Part shown: in pieces, positions 1 through 5,892 of the stretch | Layout: each line of letters begins with the position of its first letter | Numbering within the stretch: position 1 is the first letter of the stretch | DNA from: Boseongicola sp. | Lineage (GTDB): Bacteria > Pseudomonadota > Alphaproteobacteria > Rhodobacterales > Rhodobacteraceae | Direction: 5' to 3' | NCBI GenBank assembly: GCA_013042895.1 | Contig: JABDPD010000273.1 | Coordinates: 1 to 9,512 of the forward strand | DNA length: 9,512 bases | Program-made: the position numbers and the translations under genes | Notes under the pieces: model-generated | The model's input: the letters and a program-made list of their open reading frames with translations, nothing else | Told to the model about the DNA's origin: nothing | Database searches by the model: none

Positions 1-21
1 GTGTTCCTACTTAATCTTTAG

Positions 22-44
22 CAGAGGCCAGACGGCTCTGTTTC
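22..44 (+). terminator. possible terminator hairpin of an upstream plus-strand gene
   Basis: CAGAG(22-26), a bulged G, and CC(28-29) pair with GG(34-35) and CTCTG(36-40) around the loop AGAC. TTTCT follows directly. The stem is seven base pairs and the U tract is short and interrupted, so this is a modest terminator candidate. It would end a transcript entering from the left edge, where no gene is visible. It could instead be part of the hsp20 leader. Confidence 0.35.
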
Positions 45-51
45 TAACATC

Positions 52-76
52 CGCCTTGCCCAATTGCGGGGAGGCG
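52..76 (+). other. GC-rich hairpin in the hsp20 upstream region
   Basis: CGCCTT (52-57) and CCC (59-61) pair with GGG (68-70) and GAGGCG (71-76). There is one bulged G at 58, one T-G wobble, and the hexaloop AATTGC. No U tract follows, so it is not a classical terminator. It ends 17 nt before the hsp20 Shine-Dalgarno. It could be a DNA operator, a leader structure, or a U-less terminator of the preceding gene. Confidence 0.45.
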
Positions 77-82
77 ATACAT
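55..82 (+). promoter_or_regulatory. possible RpoH-type heat-shock promoter
   Basis: CTTG (55-58) is followed after 17 nt by GATACAT (76-82). Alphaproteobacterial RpoH promoters are characterised by a CTTG -35 core and a CYTATNT-like -10 at about this spacing. The -35 core is exact but the -10 matches only three of its six defined positions. Transcription would start near 89, leaving a leader of about 20 nt. The assignment is mainly motivated by the downstream small heat-shock gene and is weak on sequence alone. Confidence 0.25.
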
Positions 83-91
83 CGGAATCGC

Positions 92-122
92 TCAAAGGAG
101 GATCCCTCATGCGAACTTTTGA
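92..122 (+). promoter_or_regulatory. candidate structure masking the hsp20 ribosome-binding site
   Basis: GAGG (98-101) can pair with CCTC (105-108) around the loop ATC. TCAAAG (92-97) can pair with CTTT-GA in 116-122, with one bulged T. Together these cover the whole Shine-Dalgarno AAAGGAGG (94-101) and leave the ATG (109-111) in a 7-nt internal bulge. The pairing is weak and partly AU-rich, as expected of a thermometer that melts on heating. E. coli ibpA is known to carry an RNA thermometer, but this shape is not a recognisable copy of the ROSE consensus. Confidence 0.35.
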
Positions 123-576
123 TCTGGCACCATTGTACCGTGCTACCGTTGGATTTGACCAAATTGCCGACCTTATGGACCGCGCCCTGACAGACACGTC
201 AAACGCTGCGTCCTACCCCCCTTATAACATCGAAAAAACCGCTGATGACGGCTGGCGTATTTCTATCGCAGTCGCCGGTTTCAGCGACGCCGACCTTAAC
301 GTCGAGATGCGCGAGAACGCTCTGATCGTGACCGCAAAGAAAGCGACGGAAAACGAAGAACGCACCTATCTTCACCGCGGTATAGCGACGCGAGCATTTG
401 AGCGCCGCTTCGCGCTTGCCGATCACGTACGTGTCCCCGGTGCAAGCCATGTCGACGGAATGCTCCACATCGACCTCGTCCGTGAGGTGCCTGAGGCCCT
501 TAAGCCGCGTCGGATTGAGATTGCAAACGGTGAAGCTTTTGAAGCCAAGGCAGTAGAGGCGAAAGAGCTAAACTAA
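109..576 (+). CDS. ibpA: IbpA-type small heat-shock protein (Hsp20)
   Basis: ATP-independent holdase that binds unfolding proteins in the cytoplasm and hands them to the DnaK/ClpB disaggregation system (family knowledge). The 155-residue product opens with MRTFDLAPLYR, the IbpA-style N-terminus, and has YPPYNIE at about 36-42. An alpha-crystallin domain spans about 38-130 and ends in DGMLHIDLVREVPE. The C-terminal anchoring I-x-I motif is I136-E137-I138. About 17 residues follow this motif, longer than the tail of E. coli IbpA. I chose the ATG at 109 because AAAGGAGGA (94-102) lies at ideal spacing and MRTFDL is the family start; an in-frame TTG at 64 is rejected. The gene stands alone and converges on the ALDH16 operon across a shared terminator. 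Regulation by RpoH and by a leader RNA structure is plausible. The symbol reflects similarity; alphaproteobacterial names vary. Confidence 0.95.
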   Translation: MRTFDLAPLYRATVGFDQIADLMDRALTDTSNAASYPPYNIEKTADDGWRISIAVAGFSDADLNVEMRENALIVTAKKATENEERTYLHRGIATRAFERRFALADHVRVPGASHVDGMLHIDLVREVPEALKPRRIEIANGEAFEAKAVEAKELN

Positions 577-595
577 ACGCGAATTTACGCGACAC

Positions 596-629
596 AAAAG
601 CCCCCGGTGCGTTGCATCGGGGGCTTTTT
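596..629. terminator. bidirectional intrinsic terminator between hsp20 and the ALDH16 operon
   Basis: AAAAGCCCCCGGTGC (596-610) pairs with GCATCGGGGGCTTTT (614-628) around the loop GTT, with a single G-T wobble: a 15-bp stem. The flanking A run and T run give a U tract on either strand. It lies 19 nt after the hsp20 stop and, on the other strand, 15 nt after the aldehyde dehydrogenase stop, so it can end both convergent transcripts. Confidence 0.93.
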
Positions 630-644
630 CATATTTACAGGACG

Positions 645-2981
645 TCACTCGCCGTAGGGCACCCAAATCGTTTTGACCTCGGTTGAAGCCGCGAGAAATG
701 CGGATGCGTCGGCTCCGGTCCAGTCCCGGCCTTTACCATTGTTAACCCACGTTCGCTTCAGGTTGCTGGCAGCCTCGCGTTCTATCACAGCGGACAGGTC
801 GCTGCCCGAGAAAGACCAGACGGCGTCAATGTCCATGTGTCCGCCAGCCTGAGGCGCAAGTTCGTCATGGCTGCCGGTTAGGATGTTCACCACCCCACCT
901 GGCACATCGGATGTGTCTAGCACCTGATAAAAATCGGTGGCTGCAAGCGGGTAGGGCTCGCTCGCCATGACGGTGATCCGGTTGCCCATCGCCATGGCCG
1001 GTGCGATCACCGAGACGAGCCCAAGCAAAGGTGCATCGTCGGAGGAGAAGGCGGCAATCTTGCCGACGGGTTCGTTCATGGCAAGCGCGATTCCACGCAT
1101 TGGCACACCTTTCGCGGCACCGTCATGTTTGTCGGCCCAGGCGGCCCAGGTAAAGAGGCGATCAATGCTGGCCTCGACTTCCGCCTTACCGCCGCGTTTT
1201 CCCGTCATGTCGTTGATACGGATTGAGAATTCATCCGCGCGTGCCGAGAGGTTTTCGCCCAGATAATACAGAATTTGAGCACGAAGATGGCCGGTGGTCT
1301 TGCTCCATGCCTTTGCGGAATTCATTGCTTCCACGGCATTTCGCAAATCCTTGCGGTTGGCGAGTCCTGCGTGGCCCATAAGTTTGCCCCTTGGTGACCA
1401 AACGGCTTGGGAATACCCGCCATCCGGGCGAGCTTGCTTGCCTCCGATATAGAGTTTTGCAGTACGATCCAGCGCGCCGGGGTCGGCTTTTGCTGGAGCG
1501 GCGACCGGCGCAAGCTTCGCCAGTTTGGGCGCTGTTGCGTTAGGTTTTGTGTAGGCCGTCAGGCCTTCCCAGCCGCCTTCGCGCCCAAATCCGCTTTCGC
1601 GCACGCCGCCGAAACCGGCTGCGGCGTCGAACAGATTGGTTGCGTTCACCCAGACCACACCCGCGGCCAGCTTGGGCGCAATGTCTAGCGCGAGGTTGAC
1701 GTTCTCTGTCCAGAGAGTCGCCGCTAGTCCGTAGCGGGTGTTATTGGCCAGTTCCACCGCTTCGGCCGGTGTCCTGAAAGTGGTCCCGACCAATACGGGA
1801 CCAAACACTTCCTCCTGCATCAGCTTATCTGCTGTCGACAGCCCGATGATCAATGTAGGGGGGTAAAAGCAGCCCGTCTCGGGAACAGGCGTGGCGGCGT
1901 GGTAGATGTCCCCACCGCTTTCGCCCACGAGATTGGTAATGGTTTCAAGTTGAACCGGATCTACGACCGCTCCGACATCAATGCATTTATCCAGCGGATC
2001 ACCAATGCGAAGCTTGTCCATCCGCGCTTTCAGGGCGGCGTAGAACGCATCTGCGATGCCCTCTTGCACCAAGAGCCGTGAACCGGCGCAGCAAACCTGG
2101 CCTTGATTGAACCAGATCGCATCCACAAGGCCTTCAATGGCGCTATCGATGTCGGCATCGTCAAAAACGATATAGGGAGATTTTCCGCCAAGCTCCAAGG
2201 TTAGCTTCTTGCCGGAACCTGCTGTTTCTGAGCGAATTCTACGGCCTACTGATGTGGATCCGGTGAAGGCGATCTTGTCTATGTCGTCGTGCTTCACAAT
2301 TGCTTCGCCAGTTGCGCCATCACCTGTAACGATGTTTAGGACGCCCGGCGGAACTCCGGCCTCGCCAGCGAGCTCAGCGAAAAGAAGCGCCGTCAAGGAC
2401 GTGTATTCGGCGGGCTTCAGCACAACCGTGTTGCCCATCGCCAAGGCGGGGGCAATTTTCCAGGCAAGCATCAAAAGAGGGAAGTTCCACGGAATGATTT
2501 GTCCGCATACGCCGAGCGCTGTGCGGTCTGGCAACTCGTCATCCATGAGCTGGGCCATGCCCGCGTGGTAATAGAAATGGCGCGCCACCAAGGGGATATC
2601 GATGTCGCGGCTCTCGCGGATGGGCTTGCCATTGTCGAGGGTTTCTAGAGTCGCAAAAAGACGGGAGTGTTTTTGCACTAGGCGCGCCATTGCATAGAGC
2701 ACCCGAGCGCGCGCTTTGGCGTCCTTGCTCCATGTTTTTTGCGCCTTGCGCGCGGCCGCGACCGCCTTGTCGACGTCTTTGGAATTGGCTTGACTGATTT
2801 TGGCAAGGATTTCGCCTCTCGCTGGATTCTTTGAGGCAAAACTGCGTGCGGGTTTTGTCCATTGTCCGTTGATGAATTGGCCGAAGCTGCGTTTGTGGCT
2901 GTCGAGCCAAGTCATTGCCTGACTGACGTCTTCAGGGGCGGGACCGTAGTCCATGGTGTCGAAGATCTCACGGACGTTCAT
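645..2981 (-). CDS. two-domain aldehyde dehydrogenase, ALDH16 family
   Basis: NAD(P)-dependent oxidation of aldehydes to acids, probably cytosolic. The protein has 778 residues, against about 500 for a normal ALDH. Residues about 30-480 form a complete ALDH domain: the PWNFP loop with N166, the FTGSTSVGR dinucleotide-binding loop at 239-247, general base E263 in LELGG, catalytic C297 in FNQGQVCCAG, and E391/F393 in EEVFGPV. An Ala/Pro-rich linker (about 482-503) leads to a second, shorter ALDH-like domain (about 505-778). This retains the fold signature but has FSSDD where PWNFP should be and no catalytic Cys. This arrangement defines ALDH16; bacterial members are active, whereas human ALDH16A1 lacks the catalytic Cys. 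The ATG overlaps the DUF1272 stop (ATGA), with AAGGA about 9 nt upstream, so translation is probably coupled. Being with deoC, acetaldehyde is an attractive but unproven substrate. Confidence 0.95.
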   Translation of the reverse strand: MNVREIFDTMDYGPAPEDVSQAMTWLDSHKRSFGQFINGQWTKPARSFASKNPARGEILAKISQANSKDVDKAVAAARKAQKTWSKDAKARARVLYAMARLVQKHSRLFATLETLDNGKPIRESRDIDIPLVARHFYYHAGMAQLMDDELPDRTALGVCGQIIPWNFPLLMLAWKIAPALAMGNTVVLKPAEYTSLTALLFAELAGEAGVPPGVLNIVTGDGATGEAIVKHDDIDKIAFTGSTSVGRRIRSETAGSGKKLTLELGGKSPYIVFDDADIDSAIEGLVDAIWFNQGQVCCAGSRLLVQEGIADAFYAALKARMDKLRIGDPLDKCIDVGAVVDPVQLETITNLVGESGGDIYHAATPVPETGCFYPPTLIIGLSTADKLMQEEVFGPVLVGTTFRTPAEAVELANNTRYGLAATLWTENVNLALDIAPKLAAGVVWVNATNLFDAAAGFGGVRESGFGREGGWEGLTAYTKPNATAPKLAKLAPVAAPAKADPGALDRTAKLYIGGKQARPDGGYSQAVWSPRGKLMGHAGLANRKDLRNAVEAMNSAKAWSKTTGHLRAQILYYLGENLSARADEFSIRINDMTGKRGGKAEVEASIDRLFTWAAWADKHDGAAKGVPMRGIALAMNEPVGKIAAFSSDDAPLLGLVSVIAPAMAMGNRITVMASEPYPLAATDFYQVLDTSDVPGGVVNILTGSHDELAPQAGGHMDIDAVWSFSGSDLSAVIEREAASNLKRTWVNNGKGRDWTGADASAFLAASTEVKTIWVPYGE

Positions 2982-3220
2982 GCGTCACATCCTTCAGGTT
3001 TGAAAACGCGCTTGGTTGAAGCGGGAAAACGGGCCAGTTTGTCGGCCGGTCGGATAGGGCGGGGGACAAAATTGCCGCCGCAGTTTGGGCAGGTGCCGCC
3101 CAGCTTGTTGGATACGCAGTCGCGGCAGAAAGTGCACTCGAAGGTGCAGATCATAGCCTCCGGGCTTTTGGGAGGCAGGTCGCGGTCGCAACATTCGCAA
3201 TTTGGTCGGAGATCCAGCAT
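2978..3220 (-). CDS. DUF1272 zinc-ribbon-like small protein
   Basis: 80-residue Cys-rich protein of unknown function. It begins MLDLRPNCECCDRDLPP, the typical DUF1272 start. Cysteines at C8, C10, C11, C25, C29, C32, C35, C44 and C47 include CxxC-type pairs (C32/C35 and C44-P-N-C47), enough to bind two zinc ions; metal binding is inferred. A basic tail (about 53-74) follows the Cys-rich core. There is no signal peptide or membrane segment. Its ATG lies 3 nt after the deoC stop, with only a weak Shine-Dalgarno (GGAT), and its TGA overlaps the ALDH16 ATG by 4 nt. It therefore appears locked into co-translation between deoC and the dehydrogenase. The packing suggests a role tied to these enzymes, but nothing in the sequence reveals which. 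Confidence 0.9.
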   Translation of the reverse strand: MLDLRPNCECCDRDLPPKSPEAMICTFECTFCRDCVSNKLGGTCPNCGGNFVPRPIRPADKLARFPASTKRVFKPEGCDA

Positions 3221-3223
3221 CGC

Positions 3224-4225
3224 TTATCCAATCGGGTGACGATGAGCGGCCGAGTAGCGGCCCGTGACATGGTGTTCCAGCTGGCGTTCGATGTCTCCAA
3301 GAAGGCTTGAAGCGCCGAAGCGGAAAAGATCGGGCCGGAGCCAGCGATCGCCAAGCTCGTCTTTTATCAGGGTCAGATATGTCACCGCGTCTTTGGCTTT
3401 TGAAATACCACCCGCCGGTTTGTAACCCACGCGGAAGCCGGTCGCCTCGTGGTAGGCACGGATCGCACGGATCATGGTCAGGCTGACGGGCAGAGTGGCG
3501 TTAACGCTCTCTTTGCCGGTCGACGTCTTGATAAAGTCGGCACCTGCCATCATGCAAACCCAACTTGCACGCGCGACGTTTCTGAGGGTTCCAAGCTCTC
3601 CGGTTGCCAAAATCGCTTTGACATGCGCGTCGCCGCAAGCCGCACGGAACGCTTTCATTTCATCGTATAGCGCCTGCCAGTTTTGCGTAAGAACGTGACG
3701 ACGCGAAATGACAATGTCGATCTCTTTTGCGCCTGCTTTCACGCTCTCTTCGATCTCGGCAAGCCGCAGATGAAACGGGGAAAGCCCCGCGGGAAAGCCT
3801 GTCGACACAGCTGCCACGGGTATGCCAGTTCCCTGAAGTGCAGAGACAGCGGTTGGGATCATTTCGTGGTAGACACAAACGGCTCCCGTTGTGATGGCAT
3901 CCATTCCAAGCGCGTCCAGAAGATCCTGGCGCACTGGGTTGGCGGCCTTGGTGCAAAGGCGTCGAACACGGCCCTCGGTGTCGTCGCCGGACAGGGTGGT
4001 CAGGTCGATAAGGGTGATCGCCCGCAACAGCCACGCGGCCTGATAGTCCTTTTTAACCGACCGTCTGCCTGGAAGTGTCGCGGCGCGTCGTTCAATGGCC
4101 GATGTATTGGCTTGAATGGAGGCCACGCGATCCAAGTCCAGCGCTGTGCCGGGATTGCGCGGTTCATGGATTTGCGGCAGATGCGCAAGAGAGGTTTCGG
4201 CGGATGATGCGGTCTTAGCGGTCAT
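3224..4225 (-). CDS. deoC: deoxyribose-phosphate aldolase (DERA), eukaryote-like type
   Basis: Class I aldolase that cleaves 2-deoxy-D-ribose-5-phosphate to glyceraldehyde-3-phosphate and acetaldehyde, in deoxynucleoside catabolism. The Schiff-base lysine is K233 in FIKTSTGK. The second active-site lysine is K269 in GYKPAGGI. The catalytic Asp is D170 in KEIDIVI. At 333 residues it is longer than E. coli DeoC (about 259) and close to animal DERA. Stretches such as LATGELGTL, FIKTSTGKE and the DIERQLEHHVTG tail closely resemble the vertebrate enzyme. The N-terminal 55 residues are a low-conservation extension. The chosen ATG has only a poor ribosome-binding site (AGG, 8 nt upstream), so a start a little downstream cannot be excluded. 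It is the first gene of a three-gene operon with DUF1272 and ALDH16, and a palindrome at 4287-4302 lies about 60 nt upstream. Confidence 0.96.
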   Translation of the reverse strand: MTAKTASSAETSLAHLPQIHEPRNPGTALDLDRVASIQANTSAIERRAATLPGRRSVKKDYQAAWLLRAITLIDLTTLSGDDTEGRVRRLCTKAANPVRQDLLDALGMDAITTGAVCVYHEMIPTAVSALQGTGIPVAAVSTGFPAGLSPFHLRLAEIEESVKAGAKEIDIVISRRHVLTQNWQALYDEMKAFRAACGDAHVKAILATGELGTLRNVARASWVCMMAGADFIKTSTGKESVNATLPVSLTMIRAIRAYHEATGFRVGYKPAGGISKAKDAVTYLTLIKDELGDRWLRPDLFRFGASSLLGDIERQLEHHVTGRYSAAHRHPIG

Positions 4226-4273
4226 GGCGGCAGCCTGGTGTCTAGGGTTGCGAAAAGCGTCGCATGGACAGAG

Positions 4274-4302
4274 CCATTAATCAACATTGACCATTTGGTC
4301 AA
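4274..4302 (-). promoter_or_regulatory. candidate promoter of the deoC operon
   Basis: Reading on the minus strand, TTGACC (4302-4297) matches five of the six bases of a -35 box. Seventeen nt later comes TAATGG (4279-4274), a weak -10. The start point would be near 4267, giving a leader of about 40 nt before the deoC ATG. The -35 box is one arm of the palindrome at 4287-4302, an arrangement in which a bound regulator would block RNA polymerase. The -10 is poor, so the exact promoter is uncertain. Confidence 0.33.
4287..4302. promoter_or_regulatory. perfect palindrome, candidate operator of the deoC operon
   Basis: TTGACCA, a TT centre, then TGGTCAA: 7-nt arms with no mismatch, in a short AT-rich stretch of otherwise GC-rich DNA. 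It lies between the hydrolase-OsmC stop and the deoC start and overlaps the best -35 box. This is the form expected of a dimeric repressor site. It does not resemble the E. coli DeoR operator. No regulator gene lies in the window. Confidence 0.5.
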
Positions 4303-4315
4303 ATTTTTAATGCAG

Positions 4316-4356
4316 GGCTTTTCAAAGCCAGTGAGGCGCGCAGTTCCGCGCGCCTC
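4316..4356 (-). terminator. tandem hairpins after the hydrolase-OsmC gene
   Basis: GAGGCGCGC (4333-4341) and GCGCGCCTC (4348-4356) form a perfect 9-bp GC-rich stem with a 6-nt loop, starting 35 nt beyond the hydrolase-OsmC stop. Next on the minus strand, GGCTTT/AAAGCC (4316-4329) can form a small second hairpin. Neither is followed by a clear U tract on the minus strand. Either could be a weak or Rho-assisted terminator, or an mRNA 3'-end stabiliser separating this gene from the deoC operon. Confidence 0.5.
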
Positions 4357-4391
4357 CAATTGTATCCAGGAAAGTGTGAAGTCCGGCGGCG

Positions 4392-5609
4392 TCAGGCTTC
4401 TGTTAAAACCGTCTCAACAGAGGCACCACGTTCCAGAGTTCGGTGAACCGGACATTTGTCGGCAATTTCGAGCAACCGTTGTCGCTGATCTGTGTCGAGT
4501 TTCCCCTCAAGTTTGATGACGCGGCGAAAACCGTCGATCTTGGTTGCCTCGCCTGTGCTTGCATCCTGACCATGAACTTTGTCGTGGGTGACATCGACGG
4601 ACACATGATCAAGTGGCCATCCTTTGCGGCGCGCATACATGCGAATTGTCATTGAGGTACAGGCGCCAAGTCCAGCGGAAAGGAACCCATAGGGCGTCAT
4701 GCCTTTGTTGGTGCCGCCGTAGGCTTCGGGTTCGTCCGCCAGAGTATGGTGGTTCGGGCCTGCATTCACATCTTGCAGGAAGCCGCTGTGATCCGCCTCA
4801 GCGACGCGCACGATGCCTTCTGGGGCTCCTGGCGGAGGAGCGGGTTGTTTCAGATCGAGATACCGCGCACCCCAGGCCGCGATGACCTCGGCGGCGTATT
4901 CAGCGTCTTCGGCCCGTGTGACCAGATGGTCTGCATCGTCCAGCGTGACGAAGCTTTTTGGATGGCGGGCCGCCACGAAGATGTTCGTGGCGTTTTCGAT
5001 TCCGACGGTCTCATCGCGTGGTGCGTGCATTACGAGGAGAGCTTTGCCCAACTTTTCGATTGAGTGAGACAGCGCCGTTCCTGCGACGTCTTCGACGAAG
5101 TCTTTTCCAATCGTGAAAGGGCGGCCTGCCAGCGACACCAACGCTTTGCCTTCGGATTTGATTGTCTCCACAGCGTCGCCGAAGTTATGCGTCACATGTT
5201 CGGGATCAAAAGGTGCGCCAATGGTTGCGACGGCCTTTACTGACGGGATGCCTGCTGAAGCTTTGAGAACGGCGGCGCCTCCAAGGGAGTGGCCGATCAA
5301 AAGGGAAGGTGCCATGCCGCGCGCCGCAAGCGCTTCGGCGGCGCGCACCAAATCCTGCGCGTTGGACGTGAATGTCGTATTGGCGAATTCACCCTTTGAG
5401 TGCCCAAGTCCGGTAAAGTCGAACCGCAGAACCGCAATGCCCATGGAAGCCAATCGAGACGAAATCCGGCGCGCGGCGGTGATGTCTTTGCCGCAGGTAA
5501 AGCAGTGCGCAAAGAGCGCAGTCGCCAAATGTGGTCCGTCCGGCAGATCAAGTCGGGCCGCCAAGGCATCGCCGGCGTGGCCTTCAAATGTAAAGCGTTC
5601 CATGCTCAT
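4392..5609 (-). CDS. alpha/beta-hydrolase fused to an OsmC-type peroxiredoxin
   Basis: 405-residue two-domain fusion. Residues about 1-250 are an alpha/beta-hydrolase: HCFTCGKD at 35-42 (oxyanion region), nucleophile S108 in GHSLGG, acid D199 in HAPRDETVG, and H228 in DDADHLV. After a Pro-rich linker (about 254-263), residues about 265-405 are an OsmC/Ohr-like domain. Its two reactive cysteines are C317 in GLGACTSMT and C386 in DKCPVHRTLE; such proteins reduce organic hydroperoxides with thiol cofactors. A single polypeptide could release an acyl or peroxidised product by hydrolysis and reduce it, but the substrate is unknown. There is no signal peptide, so it is probably cytoplasmic. The first ATG (5609) is preferred over the one two codons later because GGAG lies 8 nt upstream. 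The gene diverges from clc, and its 166-nt gap to deoC with hairpins suggests a separate transcript. Confidence 0.94.
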   Translation of the reverse strand: MSMERFTFEGHAGDALAARLDLPDGPHLATALFAHCFTCGKDITAARRISSRLASMGIAVLRFDFTGLGHSKGEFANTTFTSNAQDLVRAAEALAARGMAPSLLIGHSLGGAAVLKASAGIPSVKAVATIGAPFDPEHVTHNFGDAVETIKSEGKALVSLAGRPFTIGKDFVEDVAGTALSHSIEKLGKALLVMHAPRDETVGIENATNIFVAARHPKSFVTLDDADHLVTRAEDAEYAAEVIAAWGARYLDLKQPAPPPGAPEGIVRVAEADHSGFLQDVNAGPNHHTLADEPEAYGGTNKGMTPYGFLSAGLGACTSMTIRMYARRKGWPLDHVSVDVTHDKVHGQDASTGEATKIDGFRRVIKLEGKLDTDQRQRLLEIADKCPVHRTLERGASVETVLTEA

Positions 5610-5674
5610 CGGACAGTCTCCATGCTTGTCAGGACTGAGAAACTGGGCGCGTACACGGTTAAGCGCAAGGCATG

Positions 5675-5710
5675 TGTCAGTGCTGTCACGTCACCGTGAC
5701 GGGTGTGACA
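5675..5710. promoter_or_regulatory. nested palindrome, candidate regulator site
   Basis: Two pairs of half-sites share one centre (5692.5): TGTCAG (5675-5680) with GTGACA (5705-5710), and TGTCAC (5684-5689) with GTGACG (5696-5701). The half-sites repeat at 9-nt spacing on both sides. Inside lies the perfect 13-mer CGTCAC-C-GTGACG (5689-5701). If TACAAT at 5740 is the clc -10 box, the centre lies about 60 nt upstream of the start, a typical activator position. Confidence 0.5.
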
Positions 5711-5833
5711 TCGCGCGACGCGCTTCGATCACAGTTCACTACAATGCGAGAAGATCCGTGAGTTGGCCCTTTCCCCTTTGCCGTCATGCGCCTACCAAGA
5801 GGTATCGCGCGGGAAGCGTGGCGCGAGGCATAG

Positions 5834-5855
5834 AGCACCTCCCGGGCAGGGTGCT
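5834..5855 (+). other. hairpin in the clc leader
   Basis: AGCACC (5834-5839) and GGTGCT (5850-5855) form a perfect 6-bp stem with a 10-nt loop, about 37 nt before the clc start codon. No U tract follows. It may be incidental or a leader regulatory structure; it does not resemble a riboswitch I know. Confidence 0.3.
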
Positions 5856-5892
5856 GTGTGGATTGGGTACTGTCCGGGGTGGACCTTGACGG

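Larger units (their letters stand above)
5610..5892. other. divergent intergenic region between hydrolase-OsmC and clc
   Basis: 283 nt with no convincing coding sequence. It must hold the promoters of both divergent genes. It contains a nested palindrome (5675-5710), a possible plus-strand -10 box TACAAT (5740-5745), and a leader hairpin (5834-5855). No good -35 box sits at the right distance from TACAAT; the hexamer there is GACGCG. I see no clear minus-strand promoter. Long open frames crossing here are continuations of antisense frames and carry no recognisable protein. Confidence 0.6.

Noticed and set aside
64..108. TTG at 64 as an earlier start for the hsp20 gene
   Set aside because: The extension contains the strong Shine-Dalgarno of the ATG at 109, and the product from 109 begins with the family-typical MRTFDLAPLYR.
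2862..3239. Plus-strand open frame antisense to DUF1272 and the ALDH16 start
   Set aside because: It is opposite two recognised genes with conserved motifs and has no ribosome-binding or family support.
5113..5889. Long plus-strand open frame antisense to hydrolase-OsmC
   Set aside because: It lies opposite a well-supported gene, has low-complexity composition typical of antisense frames in GC-rich DNA, and matches no family I recognise.
5746..5892. Fluoride or other riboswitch before clc
   Set aside because: The leader holds only a simple 6-bp hairpin. I do not see the conserved segments of a fluoride riboswitch, and the protein lacks the clear signature of CLC-F exporters.
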